From the IMG/VR virus record IMGVR_UViG_3300006802_012847, positions 1 through 64,000 of that record: 64,000 bases of DNA, one strand, 5' to 3'. The notes under the pieces were generated by a model. The model saw nothing but the letters and a program-made list of their open reading frames with translations. It ran no database searches and was not told the origin of the DNA. The translations under genes and the position numbers were made by a program. The stretch is from a virus. Position 1 is the first letter of the stretch. Every line of letters begins with the position of its first letter. Positions 27,411-36,745 of this stretch are shown piece by piece.

Positions 27411-29036
27411 ATGGCAAATATAAGTTTTTACGGATCGCATAACGCTACGTACGTGGTTGAAGAAAATGGGGAAATCCTTATAGTTTTGGAAGTCGAAAGA
27501 TTTTTAAATTACAAAAACTCCGGCATGGCGCAGTATCAGTGTCCTAAAAATTCGGATTTAATATTTTTATCTGAGTATATTCCAGACTTCTTAAAAAGAA
27601 CATTAAACATAAAAGAATTTGATACGTGTTATCACTTAAATACGGATGTTATAATGGATAAAGTGTATCATTTAGAGAAGGGGATTAAAGCAAAAAATTA
27701 TGTGTATGCACTTCATCATGAAGCTCACGCTGCTGGTTGTTTTTATCAGTCTCCATATCAAGATGCTTTAGTATTCAGTTTTGATGGAGGTGGTAATGAT
27801 GGTTTTTTTAATGTTTATTTAGCCAATCGAGAAACTTCTGTTACCCGATTGCAAGAAGTTTTAAATCCTATTGAAAATCATCCACATATACATCACGATA
27901 TAGGATTTCCATACATGATATTTGCTCATTATTTAAAAGATATTCAATTTGAATGTTTAGGTTGGGGCAATTTAGTATATCCAGGTAAAATAATGGGATT
28001 AGCTCCATATGGAAAAGTAAGAGATGAATGGATGGACGCATTCATGCACTTTTATAAGACAAAACCATGTGGTCAAACATATGAGGCAAAGATAAAAGAA
28101 CTTGGAGATAAAATCGGCGTTGTTTTTAACATAGAGAACCGATTCGATGGTGAGTTGGCATATGATATCGCCGCCACTAATCAAAGAGCATTCGAAGAGT
28201 CATTTTTAGAAGTTGCAAAACCGTGGTTAGAAAAATATCCAGATCTTCCAGTTTGCATCGCCGGCGGGTGTGGGCTTAATATTATTCTGAATACACGAAT
28301 CAAGAAAGAATTTAATCGTGATGTATTCGTTGGACCTAATCCAAATGATTGTGGAATTGCTGCTGGTGTACTTCTTCATGTAATCCGACCAAAAGATCCA
28401 GTCGATTTAACATATTCAGGTACAAAACTTTTAGATTTAGATACTATTCCGGCTAGATTACAAAATGATGAATTTTCACATCATTTTACTACACATCACG
28501 TAAATATGGATGAAATTGTTGATGACTTAATTGAAGGTCATATTGTGGGTGTTGCTAGGGGGAGAGCAGAACACGGTCCTAGAGCTTTAGGCAATAGAAG
28601 TATATTGTGTGATCCATCTATACCCGATATGAAAGATACTTTAAACCATAAAGTTAAACATAGGGAATGGTATAGACCGTTTGCTCCGGTGGTTAGATTG
28701 GAAGATGTATCAAAATATTTTGAATGGGAGGGAGAATCTAGATGGATGAGTTTTTGTCCGTTGGTTAAAGAAGAATGGAAAGATAAGCTATCTGCTATAA
28801 CACATGTTGATGGAACTGCTAGAGTTCAAACTGTTACGAGAGAACAGAATGAATTCTTATATGATTTGTTAACTAAATTTAATGAAAAACGTGGTATAGG
28901 AGTTTTATTAAACACATCATTTAATGTAAATGGAAAACCTGTATTGTCTACGGTTGACGACGCATTTAAAATTTTTACAAAAACTGAATTGTCTAGGTTA
29001 TTAATTGAAGATTATTATTTTAGAAAAAATGTATAA
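27411..29036 (+). CDS. carbamoyltransferase, NodU/CmcH family
   Basis: A 541-residue protein, a usual length for the family. N-terminal ASKHA-fold domain: HHEAHAAG near residue 101 (metal-binding His), FSFDGGGNDG near 122, IAGGCGLN near 284. C-terminal YrdC-like part: GRAEHGPRALGNRSILCDP near 382 and REWYRPFAPVV. Family members transfer carbamoyl from carbamoyl phosphate, via carbamoyl-AMP, to a hydroxyl of a sugar or antibiotic. I recall phage members reported to carbamoylate 5-hydroxymethylcytosine in DNA. Here its neighbours are glycosyl- and methyltransferases and no hydroxymethylase is in the window, so a glycan acceptor is as likely as DNA. Confidence 0.92.
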   Translation: MANISFYGSHNATYVVEENGEILIVLEVERFLNYKNSGMAQYQCPKNSDLIFLSEYIPDFLKRTLNIKEFDTCYHLNTDVIMDKVYHLEKGIKAKNYVYALHHEAHAAGCFYQSPYQDALVFSFDGGGNDGFFNVYLANRETSVTRLQEVLNPIENHPHIHHDIGFPYMIFAHYLKDIQFECLGWGNLVYPGKIMGLAPYGKVRDEWMDAFMHFYKTKPCGQTYEAKIKELGDKIGVVFNIENRFDGELAYDIAATNQRAFEESFLEVAKPWLEKYPDLPVCIAGGCGLNIILNTRIKKEFNRDVFVGPNPNDCGIAAGVLLHVIRPKDPVDLTYSGTKLLDLDTIPARLQNDEFSHHFTTHHVNMDEIVDDLIEGHIVGVARGRAEHGPRALGNRSILCDPSIPDMKDTLNHKVKHREWYRPFAPVVRLEDVSKYFEWEGESRWMSFCPLVKEEWKDKLSAITHVDGTARVQTVTREQNEFLYDLLTKFNEKRGIGVLLNTSFNVNGKPVLSTVDDAFKIFTKTELSRLLIEDYYFRKNV

Positions 29037-29041
29037 TACAT

Positions 29042-32000
29042 ATGAATGTTAAAAAAGTTATATCAGATTCGTTAAATTACATAGGAAAAAACCACAACAA
29101 CATATCAGTCATTCAAATTGGTGCTGGCGACGGCACTACATTTGATGATACCAGAGAATATTTAGATAAATATAACTGGGATGCAATATTATTAGAGGCC
29201 AATCCAGAGTTATATCAGGATCTAAAATCCAATTTCAAGGATAGAAACAATTACACGTTTGCCGAAAATATTATTTCAAACAGAAATGGAATGGTGGATT
29301 ACTTAATATTTCCACACAATGCGTTTGATGAAGAAACAGATTTACCAGAGTATAAATATAAATATAAATTTTTAGGATCTTTGTACCCTCTTAAAAATAC
29401 ATTAACAGATGATAACTCGACAAATACTCACTATAGAAATAAATCTAGTAAAGATATTAAAGTTCAATCTCTGACGCTTGAATCATTTTTTGAAAAATAT
29501 TCTGTTAAAAATTTTGATATACTTTTATGTAATCTTCAGGGACATGATTGGACTGTACTTGACCAATTAGATTTAGAAAAATATAAACCTAAGTTTATCA
29601 GATTAGATTATATGAATCTGTCTAATGAACATAGAGAATTAGCTGCGAAAAAACTTAGAGACAATAATTATGAAGTTTTTATTGGAAAAAACATAAATGC
29701 TATTCAGAAAAATTTGTGGAAAGACATTCTTGATTCCGACAATGGTGAAGATCCAATATCATTGACTAATCTATTTAATGAATATGGTACTGATAAAAAT
29801 ATAAGCGAATACAATGTATTATACGAGTCGTTATTTCATGATATTAAAGACAGTTTTAAAAATGTGTTAGAGATTGGGGTTGGAAGCTGTAAACCAAGCA
29901 GTACATGTTTTGCTGGCAATCAAAGAAGGCATCCACATTATAAAGTGGGTGGAAGTTTAAGAGCTTGGAGGGACTATTTTCCAAATGCTTTTATAGAAGG
30001 AATTGATATTGCAGAAGACTGTTTATTCGAAGAACATAGAATTAACTCGTATATTATTAGCTCCATCGATAAAAACCAAGTTGATGAACAATTCGGTGAA
30101 AATGGTAAATATGATTTAATTGTTGATGATGGATTACATACATGTGTTGGTCAATTACAAACTCTTAAAAACTTTTTTCCAAAAGTAAAAGATGGAGGAT
30201 TTTACGTAATAGAAGATTTAGGTGGTGGTGGAGATGCATGCAACCTGTTTATCGATCAAAAAGAAGATGTTGAAGAAGTTATAGGAAACAGTGAGTATTA
30301 CTGGCGTGGAAATATTTTATTTATAAGAAAAACTAACACTGTCAGGCGATGTGTAGATAATGTAAAAGATTTATTAACACCATTGAATGTGTCTGAAAAT
30401 GTTGATTCTACGGTTGAACAATCTATAGATGTAGTTGAGACTGTTGATGATAAGCCTAAAGATGAAAATGATTCGGATTTAACTGTTGTAACAGGTCTTT
30501 GGAATATAGGTCGTTCTGGTCGTTCATGGGATCATTATGTAGAGTCATTTCAAAAATTACTGGCTATGCCGCAGAAAATGTTCATTTATATTTCAAAAGA
30601 ACATGAACACTTAGTATGGGAAAAACGAGAAAAGCATAACACATTTGTAAAAATATATGAATTAGAAGATGTTAAAAATTTATATAGTCCATTTTGGGAA
30701 AAAACTCAAAATTTAAGAACAAGTGACGAATGGTTAAATATTACCGGTAAAGATGGTTGGTTAAAATTATCTCCACAAGCAACTTTAGAATGGTATCTCC
30801 CAATTGTTCAATCTAAAATGTTTTTATTGAATGATGTTACTATTTGGAATCCATTTCAAACAAATCATTTTATTTGGATTGATGGTGGCATAACTAATAC
30901 AGTATGGGACAAATATTTAGTAGAAGATAATGCACTTAGTAATATTACTAAGTATTTAGATTCATTTTTATTTCTAAGTTATCCATATTCAAATGCTGGC
31001 GAAATTCATGGGTTTAAATCGGATGATATGAACCGATATGCGAGCGTTAACAAAATTGAATACGTGTGTCGAGGAGGTTTATTCGGTGGTACTAAAGAAG
31101 CAATCAATGAGGCTAATAGAACATATTACTCAACATTGATGAGTAGTTTATCAGAAGGATTAATGGGAACCGAAGAAAGCATATTCACAATTATGTCATA
31201 TGCTGAACCAGATAAATATAATAGATATATGTTGGAAATAACGGGCCATATTTTGAAATTTATAAAAGCTATGCTCGATGACAATGTTGAAATGGTTAAA
31301 GTTGTTAATCGTAGATCATTGGATCATGTTCCAGCATCTGTTGTATCTATAAAAGATTTGAAAATGTCTTTATATATGTTGTCATTTAATTTCCCACAAC
31401 AAGTCGAAAGCACTATTAAGACTTGGTTAAAACATCCTAAATGGATTAAAGATACAAGAAATATTTTAATTGATAACTCCACTAACCAAGATGCCATAGA
31501 AAAAAATGAAGAGTTATGTAAAAAATATAATTTTGAACATATAGTCACAAACAAAAATTTAGGAATTAATGGTGGTAGGTTTTTAGCAGCAGAGCATTTT
31601 CAAAATTCTGATAGCGATTATTATTTGTTTTTGGAAGATGATATGGAAATTTGTGCTCCAGATAATAACGGATTTTGTAGAAATGGTTTCCGACGATATG
31701 TACCAGATTTATACAGTAAAGTTTTAAAAATCTTAGAAGGTGATGATGTAGATTTCGTAAAACTATCTTATACTGAGGTATATATGGATAATAATATTCA
31801 AGTGTCGTGGTACAATGTTCCACAGAGAGTCAGAACAGCTCAATGGCCTTATTATGATAAATTGCCTATTAGTGGCCTTGATAAAAATTGTCCAAGAACA
31901 AAGTTTGACACTATTGAAGTAATAGATGGATTATCTTATATCAAAGGACAAATTTATTATGCTAACTGGCCAATGGTGGTTGGTAAAAAAGGAAACCAAA

Positions 32001-32173
32001 AAATGTTTTTAGATATTACATGGGCTAATCCATACGAACAAACTTGGATGAGTCAAATGTATCAAGATACCGTCTCTGGCAAATTGAAACCTTCTGTTTT
32101 ATTAGCTAGTCCTATTAATCACAATAGAATTGTTTATTACAAGCCAGAAGAAAGAAAAGAAAATGCAGGATGA
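29042..32173 (+). CDS. four-domain protein: FkbM methyltransferase, second methyltransferase, two glycosyltransferases
   Basis: A 1043-residue protein. Residues 1-~230 are an FkbM-type SAM methyltransferase (VIQIGAGDGTTFDDTREYL, LLEANPELYQDL, FDILLCNLQGHD). Residues ~240-440 are a second class I methyltransferase like macrolide sugar O-methyltransferases (VLEIGVGS, SLRAWRDYFPNAFIEGIDIA, YDLIVDDGLHTC). Residues ~478-740 resemble the HtrL/YibB/WlaTC glycosyltransferase family (TVVTGLWNIGRSGRSWDHY, FIWIDGGI). Residues ~775-1043 are a GT-A domain (LYMLSFNFPQQVESTIKTWL, YLFLEDDMEI). An acidic linker joins domains 2 and 3. One polypeptide would both extend and O-methylate a glycan, perhaps capping it. 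Start ATG 29042 is 5 bases after the carbamoyltransferase stop. Confidence 0.8.
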   Translation: MNVKKVISDSLNYIGKNHNNISVIQIGAGDGTTFDDTREYLDKYNWDAILLEANPELYQDLKSNFKDRNNYTFAENIISNRNGMVDYLIFPHNAFDEETDLPEYKYKYKFLGSLYPLKNTLTDDNSTNTHYRNKSSKDIKVQSLTLESFFEKYSVKNFDILLCNLQGHDWTVLDQLDLEKYKPKFIRLDYMNLSNEHRELAAKKLRDNNYEVFIGKNINAIQKNLWKDILDSDNGEDPISLTNLFNEYGTDKNISEYNVLYESLFHDIKDSFKNVLEIGVGSCKPSSTCFAGNQRRHPHYKVGGSLRAWRDYFPNAFIEGIDIAEDCLFEEHRINSYIISSIDKNQVDEQFGENGKYDLIVDDGLHTCVGQLQTLKNFFPKVKDGGFYVIEDLGGGGDACNLFIDQKEDVEEVIGNSEYYWRGNILFIRKTNTVRRCVDNVKDLLTPLNVSENVDSTVEQSIDVVETVDDKPKDENDSDLTVVTGLWNIGRSGRSWDHYVESFQKLLAMPQKMFIYISKEHEHLVWEKREKHNTFVKIYELEDVKNLYSPFWEKTQNLRTSDEWLNITGKDGWLKLSPQATLEWYLPIVQSKMFLLNDVTIWNPFQTNHFIWIDGGITNTVWDKYLVEDNALSNITKYLDSFLFLSYPYSNAGEIHGFKSDDMNRYASVNKIEYVCRGGLFGGTKEAINEANRTYYSTLMSSLSEGLMGTEESIFTIMSYAEPDKYNRYMLEITGHILKFIKAMLDDNVEMVKVVNRRSLDHVPASVVSIKDLKMSLYMLSFNFPQQVESTIKTWLKHPKWIKDTRNILIDNSTNQDAIEKNEELCKKYNFEHIVTNKNLGINGGRFLAAEHFQNSDSDYYLFLEDDMEICAPDNNGFCRNGFRRYVPDLYSKVLKILEGDDVDFVKLSYTEVYMDNNIQVSWYNVPQRVRTAQWPYYDKLPISGLDKNCPRTKFDTIEVIDGLSYIKGQIYYANWPMVVGKKGNQKMFLDITWANPYEQTWMSQMYQDTVSGKLKPSVLLASPINHNRIVYYKPEERKENAG

Positions 32174-33113
32174 CATCACAGTTTATTATAAGCCGTGCGA
32201 TCAAATTCACATGTGGTGGGGACTTCACCATATACTAAAATCATTGGTTGATTATTTAAAAGACAATAAGAATGCTAATGTAATTGAAAAAGATGAATTT
32301 GTATACAACAATCGTTCTTATAAAGTTAATGATAGCCACTGTCTTATTTATAATAAACAAAAAGATTCATATACACTTATCACATTCACGGACCAACAAT
32401 GTGAATTAATTTGTTTTCTTAATGCACGAAATAATCCGAATGATACATTAGTTTGTTCACAACTGTCCAAAACAAATGTATTTGATATTCCTAGAAATTA
32501 TAAAATCGTGCCGAATATTTACGCTGTGAGTCGTGCGTTCATGATATACGATGATCCAGTAGATTTACTTTATGAAAAACGATTGTTGAGAAAATCGCAA
32601 AGTGGATTTTTAGACAAATTGTTATTCAGAGGAAATTGTGCTATAAGTGGATGTGATAGAAGAGCAGTTCTATTATTGACAGGTCAACATGATTTTGTTG
32701 GCTGGGAGCCTAACGATACATACTTTACCAAAGATTTAATATCATATTCTGTTGGTTTATCTGTTCCCGGAATTGGAGAATTGTGTATGAGAGATATTGA
32801 ATATATGTCAGTAGGTATTCCGATGTTGAGATTTAAATATATTAGAGAAGAAACATTGAATCCCAGTTTGGTGCCTAATTATCATTATATTAGTATAGAC
32901 AGAATGGATAACGATGCAACTATTGAACGTACAGCCGGAAATGGACTAAATCCACTTAACTATAGTTTAAAATATTTGGAGAAGTTTAATGAGGTTAGAA
33001 AAGATCTGGACTTTTTAGAGTATATTTCTAAAAATGCTAGAAAATATTATGAAGATTACTTGCATCCAAATACGAGATTGAATCACCTTTTGAAGATATC
33101 AGAGTTAACATAA
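32163..33113 (+). CDS. glycosyltransferase, paralog of the next gene
   Basis: A 316-residue protein. ATG 32163 (MQDDITVYYKPCDQIHMWWG) is preferred over the in-frame TTG 32130, and overlaps the previous stop by 11 bases. Motifs: LLFRGNCAISGCDRRAVL and LSVPGIGELCMRDIEYM followed by GIPMLRFKYI, then NPSLVPNYHYISIDRMD. It is very similar along its length to the gene at 33132 and distantly to 26373. The Gly-rich segment fits a GT-B nucleotide-sugar site; 'exostosin-like' is the nearest family I can suggest. Confidence 0.65.
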   Translation: MQDDITVYYKPCDQIHMWWGLHHILKSLVDYLKDNKNANVIEKDEFVYNNRSYKVNDSHCLIYNKQKDSYTLITFTDQQCELICFLNARNNPNDTLVCSQLSKTNVFDIPRNYKIVPNIYAVSRAFMIYDDPVDLLYEKRLLRKSQSGFLDKLLFRGNCAISGCDRRAVLLLTGQHDFVGWEPNDTYFTKDLISYSVGLSVPGIGELCMRDIEYMSVGIPMLRFKYIREETLNPSLVPNYHYISIDRMDNDATIERTAGNGLNPLNYSLKYLEKFNEVRKDLDFLEYISKNARKYYEDYLHPNTRLNHLLKISELT

Positions 33114-33131
33114 AATTCTATATTTTTAATA

Positions 33132-34064
33132 ATGTATCATGGTTTAGAAATATATTATAATATAAGTGAAAAAATCCTTTTACAGCCGTATGGATTTCAT
33201 TCGCTTATATGTGAATTTGTACAATATTTTCAGAATAAAGAAGGTGTTAATATTATTAATACCAACATTTTTTCTTATGGTGGGAATGAATATGATGTTG
33301 ATCCCTGCAATATTTTGGTTTTTAACAAGTTTAAAAATTCATATACACTAATTACATTTGTGGATTGTCAGTGTCAGTTGACATCATTTTTAAATTGGCG
33401 TGATAATTCAAATGATAAACTTGTATGTGCTCAGCTACAGATGACAGATGTTCTTTCTAAACCACATAAATATAAAATAATACCAAACACGTATTCGGTT
33501 AGTGATCAGTTTATTATATATGATGATCCAATAGATTCATTATATGAAAAAAGAAGTAGTAAAAAACATTTTAATAATAAATTATTATTTAGAGGAAATT
33601 GTTCATTAATAGGATGTGATAGACGACCTATATTAATGTTATCGGGTATGCCAGATTTTGTTGGATGGCACGGCACCTCAGAATATTGGAATGAATTAAT
33701 AGAATGTTCTATAGGTTTATCTGTTCCCGGAATTGGAGAATTGTGTATGAGGGATATTGAATATATGGCAATTGGAATACCAATGTTGAGATTTAAATAT
33801 ATTGGGGAAACATTGAATCCTAGTTTGGTGCCTAATTATCATTATATTAGTATAGATAGAATGGATAACCACCCTGATATAGAAAGAACAGGTGGAAATA
33901 ATCCAGCAGAATATGCCCTCGTTTATTGGAATAAATTTAATGAAATTAAAAAAGATTTAGATTTTTTAGAGTATATTTCTAAAAATGCTAGAAAATACTA
34001 CGAAGATTATTTACATCCATCTACTAGACTAACACATTTTTTAAAAATAACAGAATTAGATTAA
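33132..34064 (+). CDS. glycosyltransferase, tandem duplicate
   Basis: A 310-residue protein, tandem copy of the preceding gene. The shared core LSVPGIGELCMRDIEYM is identical, and the C-terminal block FLEYISKNARKYYEDYLHP is identical too. The N-terminal third differs more, where acceptor specificity usually lies in GT-B enzymes. A TATTTTT motif (33121-33127) lies 4 bases before the ATG, one mismatch from the late motif. It closes the glycan cluster. Confidence 0.65.
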   Translation: MYHGLEIYYNISEKILLQPYGFHSLICEFVQYFQNKEGVNIINTNIFSYGGNEYDVDPCNILVFNKFKNSYTLITFVDCQCQLTSFLNWRDNSNDKLVCAQLQMTDVLSKPHKYKIIPNTYSVSDQFIIYDDPIDSLYEKRSSKKHFNNKLLFRGNCSLIGCDRRPILMLSGMPDFVGWHGTSEYWNELIECSIGLSVPGIGELCMRDIEYMAIGIPMLRFKYIGETLNPSLVPNYHYISIDRMDNHPDIERTGGNNPAEYALVYWNKFNEIKKDLDFLEYISKNARKYYEDYLHPSTRLTHFLKITELD

Positions 34065-34110
34065 AAGAGATATTTGGTCAATATCGCTAAACAAAATAGG
34101 ATTCGTGATA

Positions 34111-34117
34111 TATTTAT
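34111..34117 (+). promoter_or_regulatory. TATTTAT late-promoter-like motif, leaderless spacing
   Basis: ATATTTATAGTTA ends at ATG 34123 (5 bases after the heptamer). It marks return to structural-gene transcription after the glycan cluster. Confidence 0.55.
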
Positions 34118-34122
34118 AGTTA

Positions 34123-36714
34123 ATGTCGAATTTATTTAGCATATATAATGAGAACTTTGGAGGAAATGTAGTTACAAACGGAAAATTCATAGCCGTTTCA
34201 AACATAAATTCCAAAACATACTCATGTGACGAAAATTTTTCTAGGATCGGAGAAGTTAGAGTGTATAGAAAAAATGACTTTTCTATAAATTATTCTCTCG
34301 ATAAAGTATACAGACATCCGTTATATGGTACGCAAATTTATTATACAGAACAGTCTTCTAGTGCTGCCAGATCTTCATCTCTTTCGCCAGAACAAAGTGG
34401 ATCATCTTTAGATACAACATCGAGTTTTGATTGTTGTGGAGTATTTGAAATAGATGGCGATCCTACTATTTTCAAACAAACTCAGTATGGATCAGCTTTA
34501 TCTATTTGTGAAAGGTATTTAACAATTGCAGATACTGGTGTCAGCCAAAGTTTTAATAATGTTAATTCTTCATTTGCTTGTGTAGATATTTTTAATTTAT
34601 ATGATCAATCGAATACAGGTTCTTGTGTAACAGAAAATGACTCAACATTTACATTGCCTAATAGTCCATTTTACAGAATAAGCGGATCTATATCATCTAG
34701 TTTTGGTCATGCTGTTGCAGTTTCTAATAACTATTTAGCAATTTCAGCTCCAAATCAAAGTGTATATTCGTCTAATGATGATGGATTAGTATACATTTAT
34801 AAGTTAATTAGTGGTTCATACACATGTGGTTATGAACTGATGCAGACATTGATACCACCGCACACTAATAGTTATTTTGGGTCTGATATTTACTTGGATA
34901 AAATCAACGAAAATAAATTAGTTGTCGCAAATGGATTATCACAAGCAAATAAAGTTTATGTATATCATTTAATTAATGACTCATGGACATTAAAACAGAC
35001 TTTAACAAACAACACATCATCTAAATGGTTCAGACTTCAAAATGGAAATACTTACGAGGAAACACCATGGTTACCCGTGTCACAGAGTTATGGTAAATTT
35101 GGTTATTCAGTTGCTGTAGCTGGGAGACATTTAGTAATTGGCGCTCCTGAAGATTTGACTTATTATGAATATTCTTCTTCAAATGATGCATTACCATTAA
35201 GAAGACGAGGATCAATTTCCAGTTATCATTTACCAACTGGTTCTGCGGATTTTCAATTTGTATTTCGTGAAAAATTATATGGTGACATAAATACTTTTAA
35301 AGACAATATGTTTGGATATGATGTAGATGTAACATCAAAATATGTATTAGCAGGTTCGCCAAAAATTTATTCTCCATTTTCTAGTTTATATTTATCCGAA
35401 TCGATTGGTAGATATAATATAAATCTAGAACCAAATGACTTTGGAGCTAGTACCTTCAATGGACAAGCTTTATTATATAATATAATTACATCTTCATGTC
35501 AAGATTCATTTGATTTAAAACAATCTACAACAATTCCAATTTCTTATAGAAAAAGAACAGATGAATCTTATAGTGCATTTGGTTTGTCGGTAGGATTGTC
35601 TGATGAAAACTTAGTCATAGGATCTCCAATTCCTTTAAATAACGATTTTTATTTACAAACACCGTATGCTTTCGAACAATCTTCTAGTGGTATATTTACA
35701 TGTGGCACAGCTGATTCAGTACCGGCATCGTTTATTAGAATGGAAGATGTTATTTGTGTATGTGATGATCAACATGATATGAATAGTTATGTCAGTGGAT
35801 CAGTTGTATTTATAGAAGAAGGACCGATAGTTGAAGAATTACATGGAAAAGCATTTATATATGATTTTGCAGATTTACAAAAAGATGGATTAGTAGGAAA
35901 TATATTTTATTCCAACAATAGATTTGTAATAAATAATACTGGTAGTATATTAAAAGATTTATTAAAAAATCCAGATGAAAATTATTTAACAGATTATGTT
36001 TATGGTACATATGACAGTCAGATAACTCTTAATGAAAAACAATATATTTGTACAGTAGAGCCTGGTGAATTTAATGTATCTACGAATCCGACAGCTTTAA
36101 CAGCTTCATACACCGGATCTTATAATGTAATAAACAAAAATACGTTCACATTTGAAAATTTAGACATTATTCTGAGATTTATCAATTATAAATTAACTTC
36201 CACACATGTTGAGTCTTGGTGGGATGTATTAGTAGAGGGAGAAGTCCAACAAAGCATATTTGGATTTTTCTCATCTTCTGTAGACAACTATGCAGCTAAT
36301 AGATTGACAAATCCATTAATATGTGAATTAGCAAATAAAAATTTTGATGTGAATAAAGATGGAATTGTTAGTTACGACGATGCTTACATGATCTGGAACT
36401 ATTTTATAGAGAATTTAACTATAGAAAATTATTATCAATATATTTCGCCGACATCGAGACGTAAAAATTATAACGATATTATATCATTTTTAGATTTAAA
36501 AACTGCTAGAAATAGTCAAAATAAGATCAAGGGAGAATTCTTTAATTATAATTATAGCTCGTCGGTTGATCCAACAGGATCTTATTTAGCACCATATATA
36601 ACAGACGTTGGTTTGTATGCTGGAGCTGATTTAGTGGCTATAGCAAAAATAGCTTCACCTATAAAAAATAATGGACAAATACCTATTAATATTGTGGTGA
36701 AATGGGATACATAA
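34123..36714 (+). CDS. virion protein with FG-GAP beta-propeller and EF-hand/dockerin-like motif
   Basis: An 863-residue protein. Four FG-GAP-like blades are visible near residues 193 (FGHAVAVSNNYLAISAP), 325 (FGYSVAVAGRHLVIGAP), 396 (FGYDVDVTSKYVLAGSP) and 486 (FGLSVGLSDENLVIGSP), as in integrin-type beta-propellers. Near residue 741 DVNKDGIVSYDDA is a calcium-binding EF-hand/dockerin loop. The C-terminal module (YITDVGLYAGADLVAIAKIA) is shared with the protein at 20727. Taken together it looks like a calcium-stabilised surface or adhesion protein attached through the shared C-terminal module. It lies just after the glycan cluster. Confidence 0.65.
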   Translation: MSNLFSIYNENFGGNVVTNGKFIAVSNINSKTYSCDENFSRIGEVRVYRKNDFSINYSLDKVYRHPLYGTQIYYTEQSSSAARSSSLSPEQSGSSLDTTSSFDCCGVFEIDGDPTIFKQTQYGSALSICERYLTIADTGVSQSFNNVNSSFACVDIFNLYDQSNTGSCVTENDSTFTLPNSPFYRISGSISSSFGHAVAVSNNYLAISAPNQSVYSSNDDGLVYIYKLISGSYTCGYELMQTLIPPHTNSYFGSDIYLDKINENKLVVANGLSQANKVYVYHLINDSWTLKQTLTNNTSSKWFRLQNGNTYEETPWLPVSQSYGKFGYSVAVAGRHLVIGAPEDLTYYEYSSSNDALPLRRRGSISSYHLPTGSADFQFVFREKLYGDINTFKDNMFGYDVDVTSKYVLAGSPKIYSPFSSLYLSESIGRYNINLEPNDFGASTFNGQALLYNIITSSCQDSFDLKQSTTIPISYRKRTDESYSAFGLSVGLSDENLVIGSPIPLNNDFYLQTPYAFEQSSSGIFTCGTADSVPASFIRMEDVICVCDDQHDMNSYVSGSVVFIEEGPIVEELHGKAFIYDFADLQKDGLVGNIFYSNNRFVINNTGSILKDLLKNPDENYLTDYVYGTYDSQITLNEKQYICTVEPGEFNVSTNPTALTASYTGSYNVINKNTFTFENLDIILRFINYKLTSTHVESWWDVLVEGEVQQSIFGFFSSSVDNYAANRLTNPLICELANKNFDVNKDGIVSYDDAYMIWNYFIENLTIENYYQYISPTSRRKNYNDIISFLDLKTARNSQNKIKGEFFNYNYSSSVDPTGSYLAPYITDVGLYAGADLVAIAKIASPIKNNGQIPINIVVKWDT

Positions 36715-36717
36715 TTA

Positions 36718-36724
36718 TATTTAT
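36718..36724 (+). promoter_or_regulatory. TATTTAT motif, short leader
   Basis: ATATTTATTATAT 21 bases before ATG 36746. Confidence 0.4.
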
Positions 36725-36745
36725 TATATAAGAACTTAAAATATT

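Noticed and set aside
32130-32162. TTG start adding 11 residues to the glycosyltransferase at 32163
   Set aside because: The added residues are out-of-frame sequence of the upstream coding end, and the paralog at 33132 starts at the equivalent of ATG 32163.
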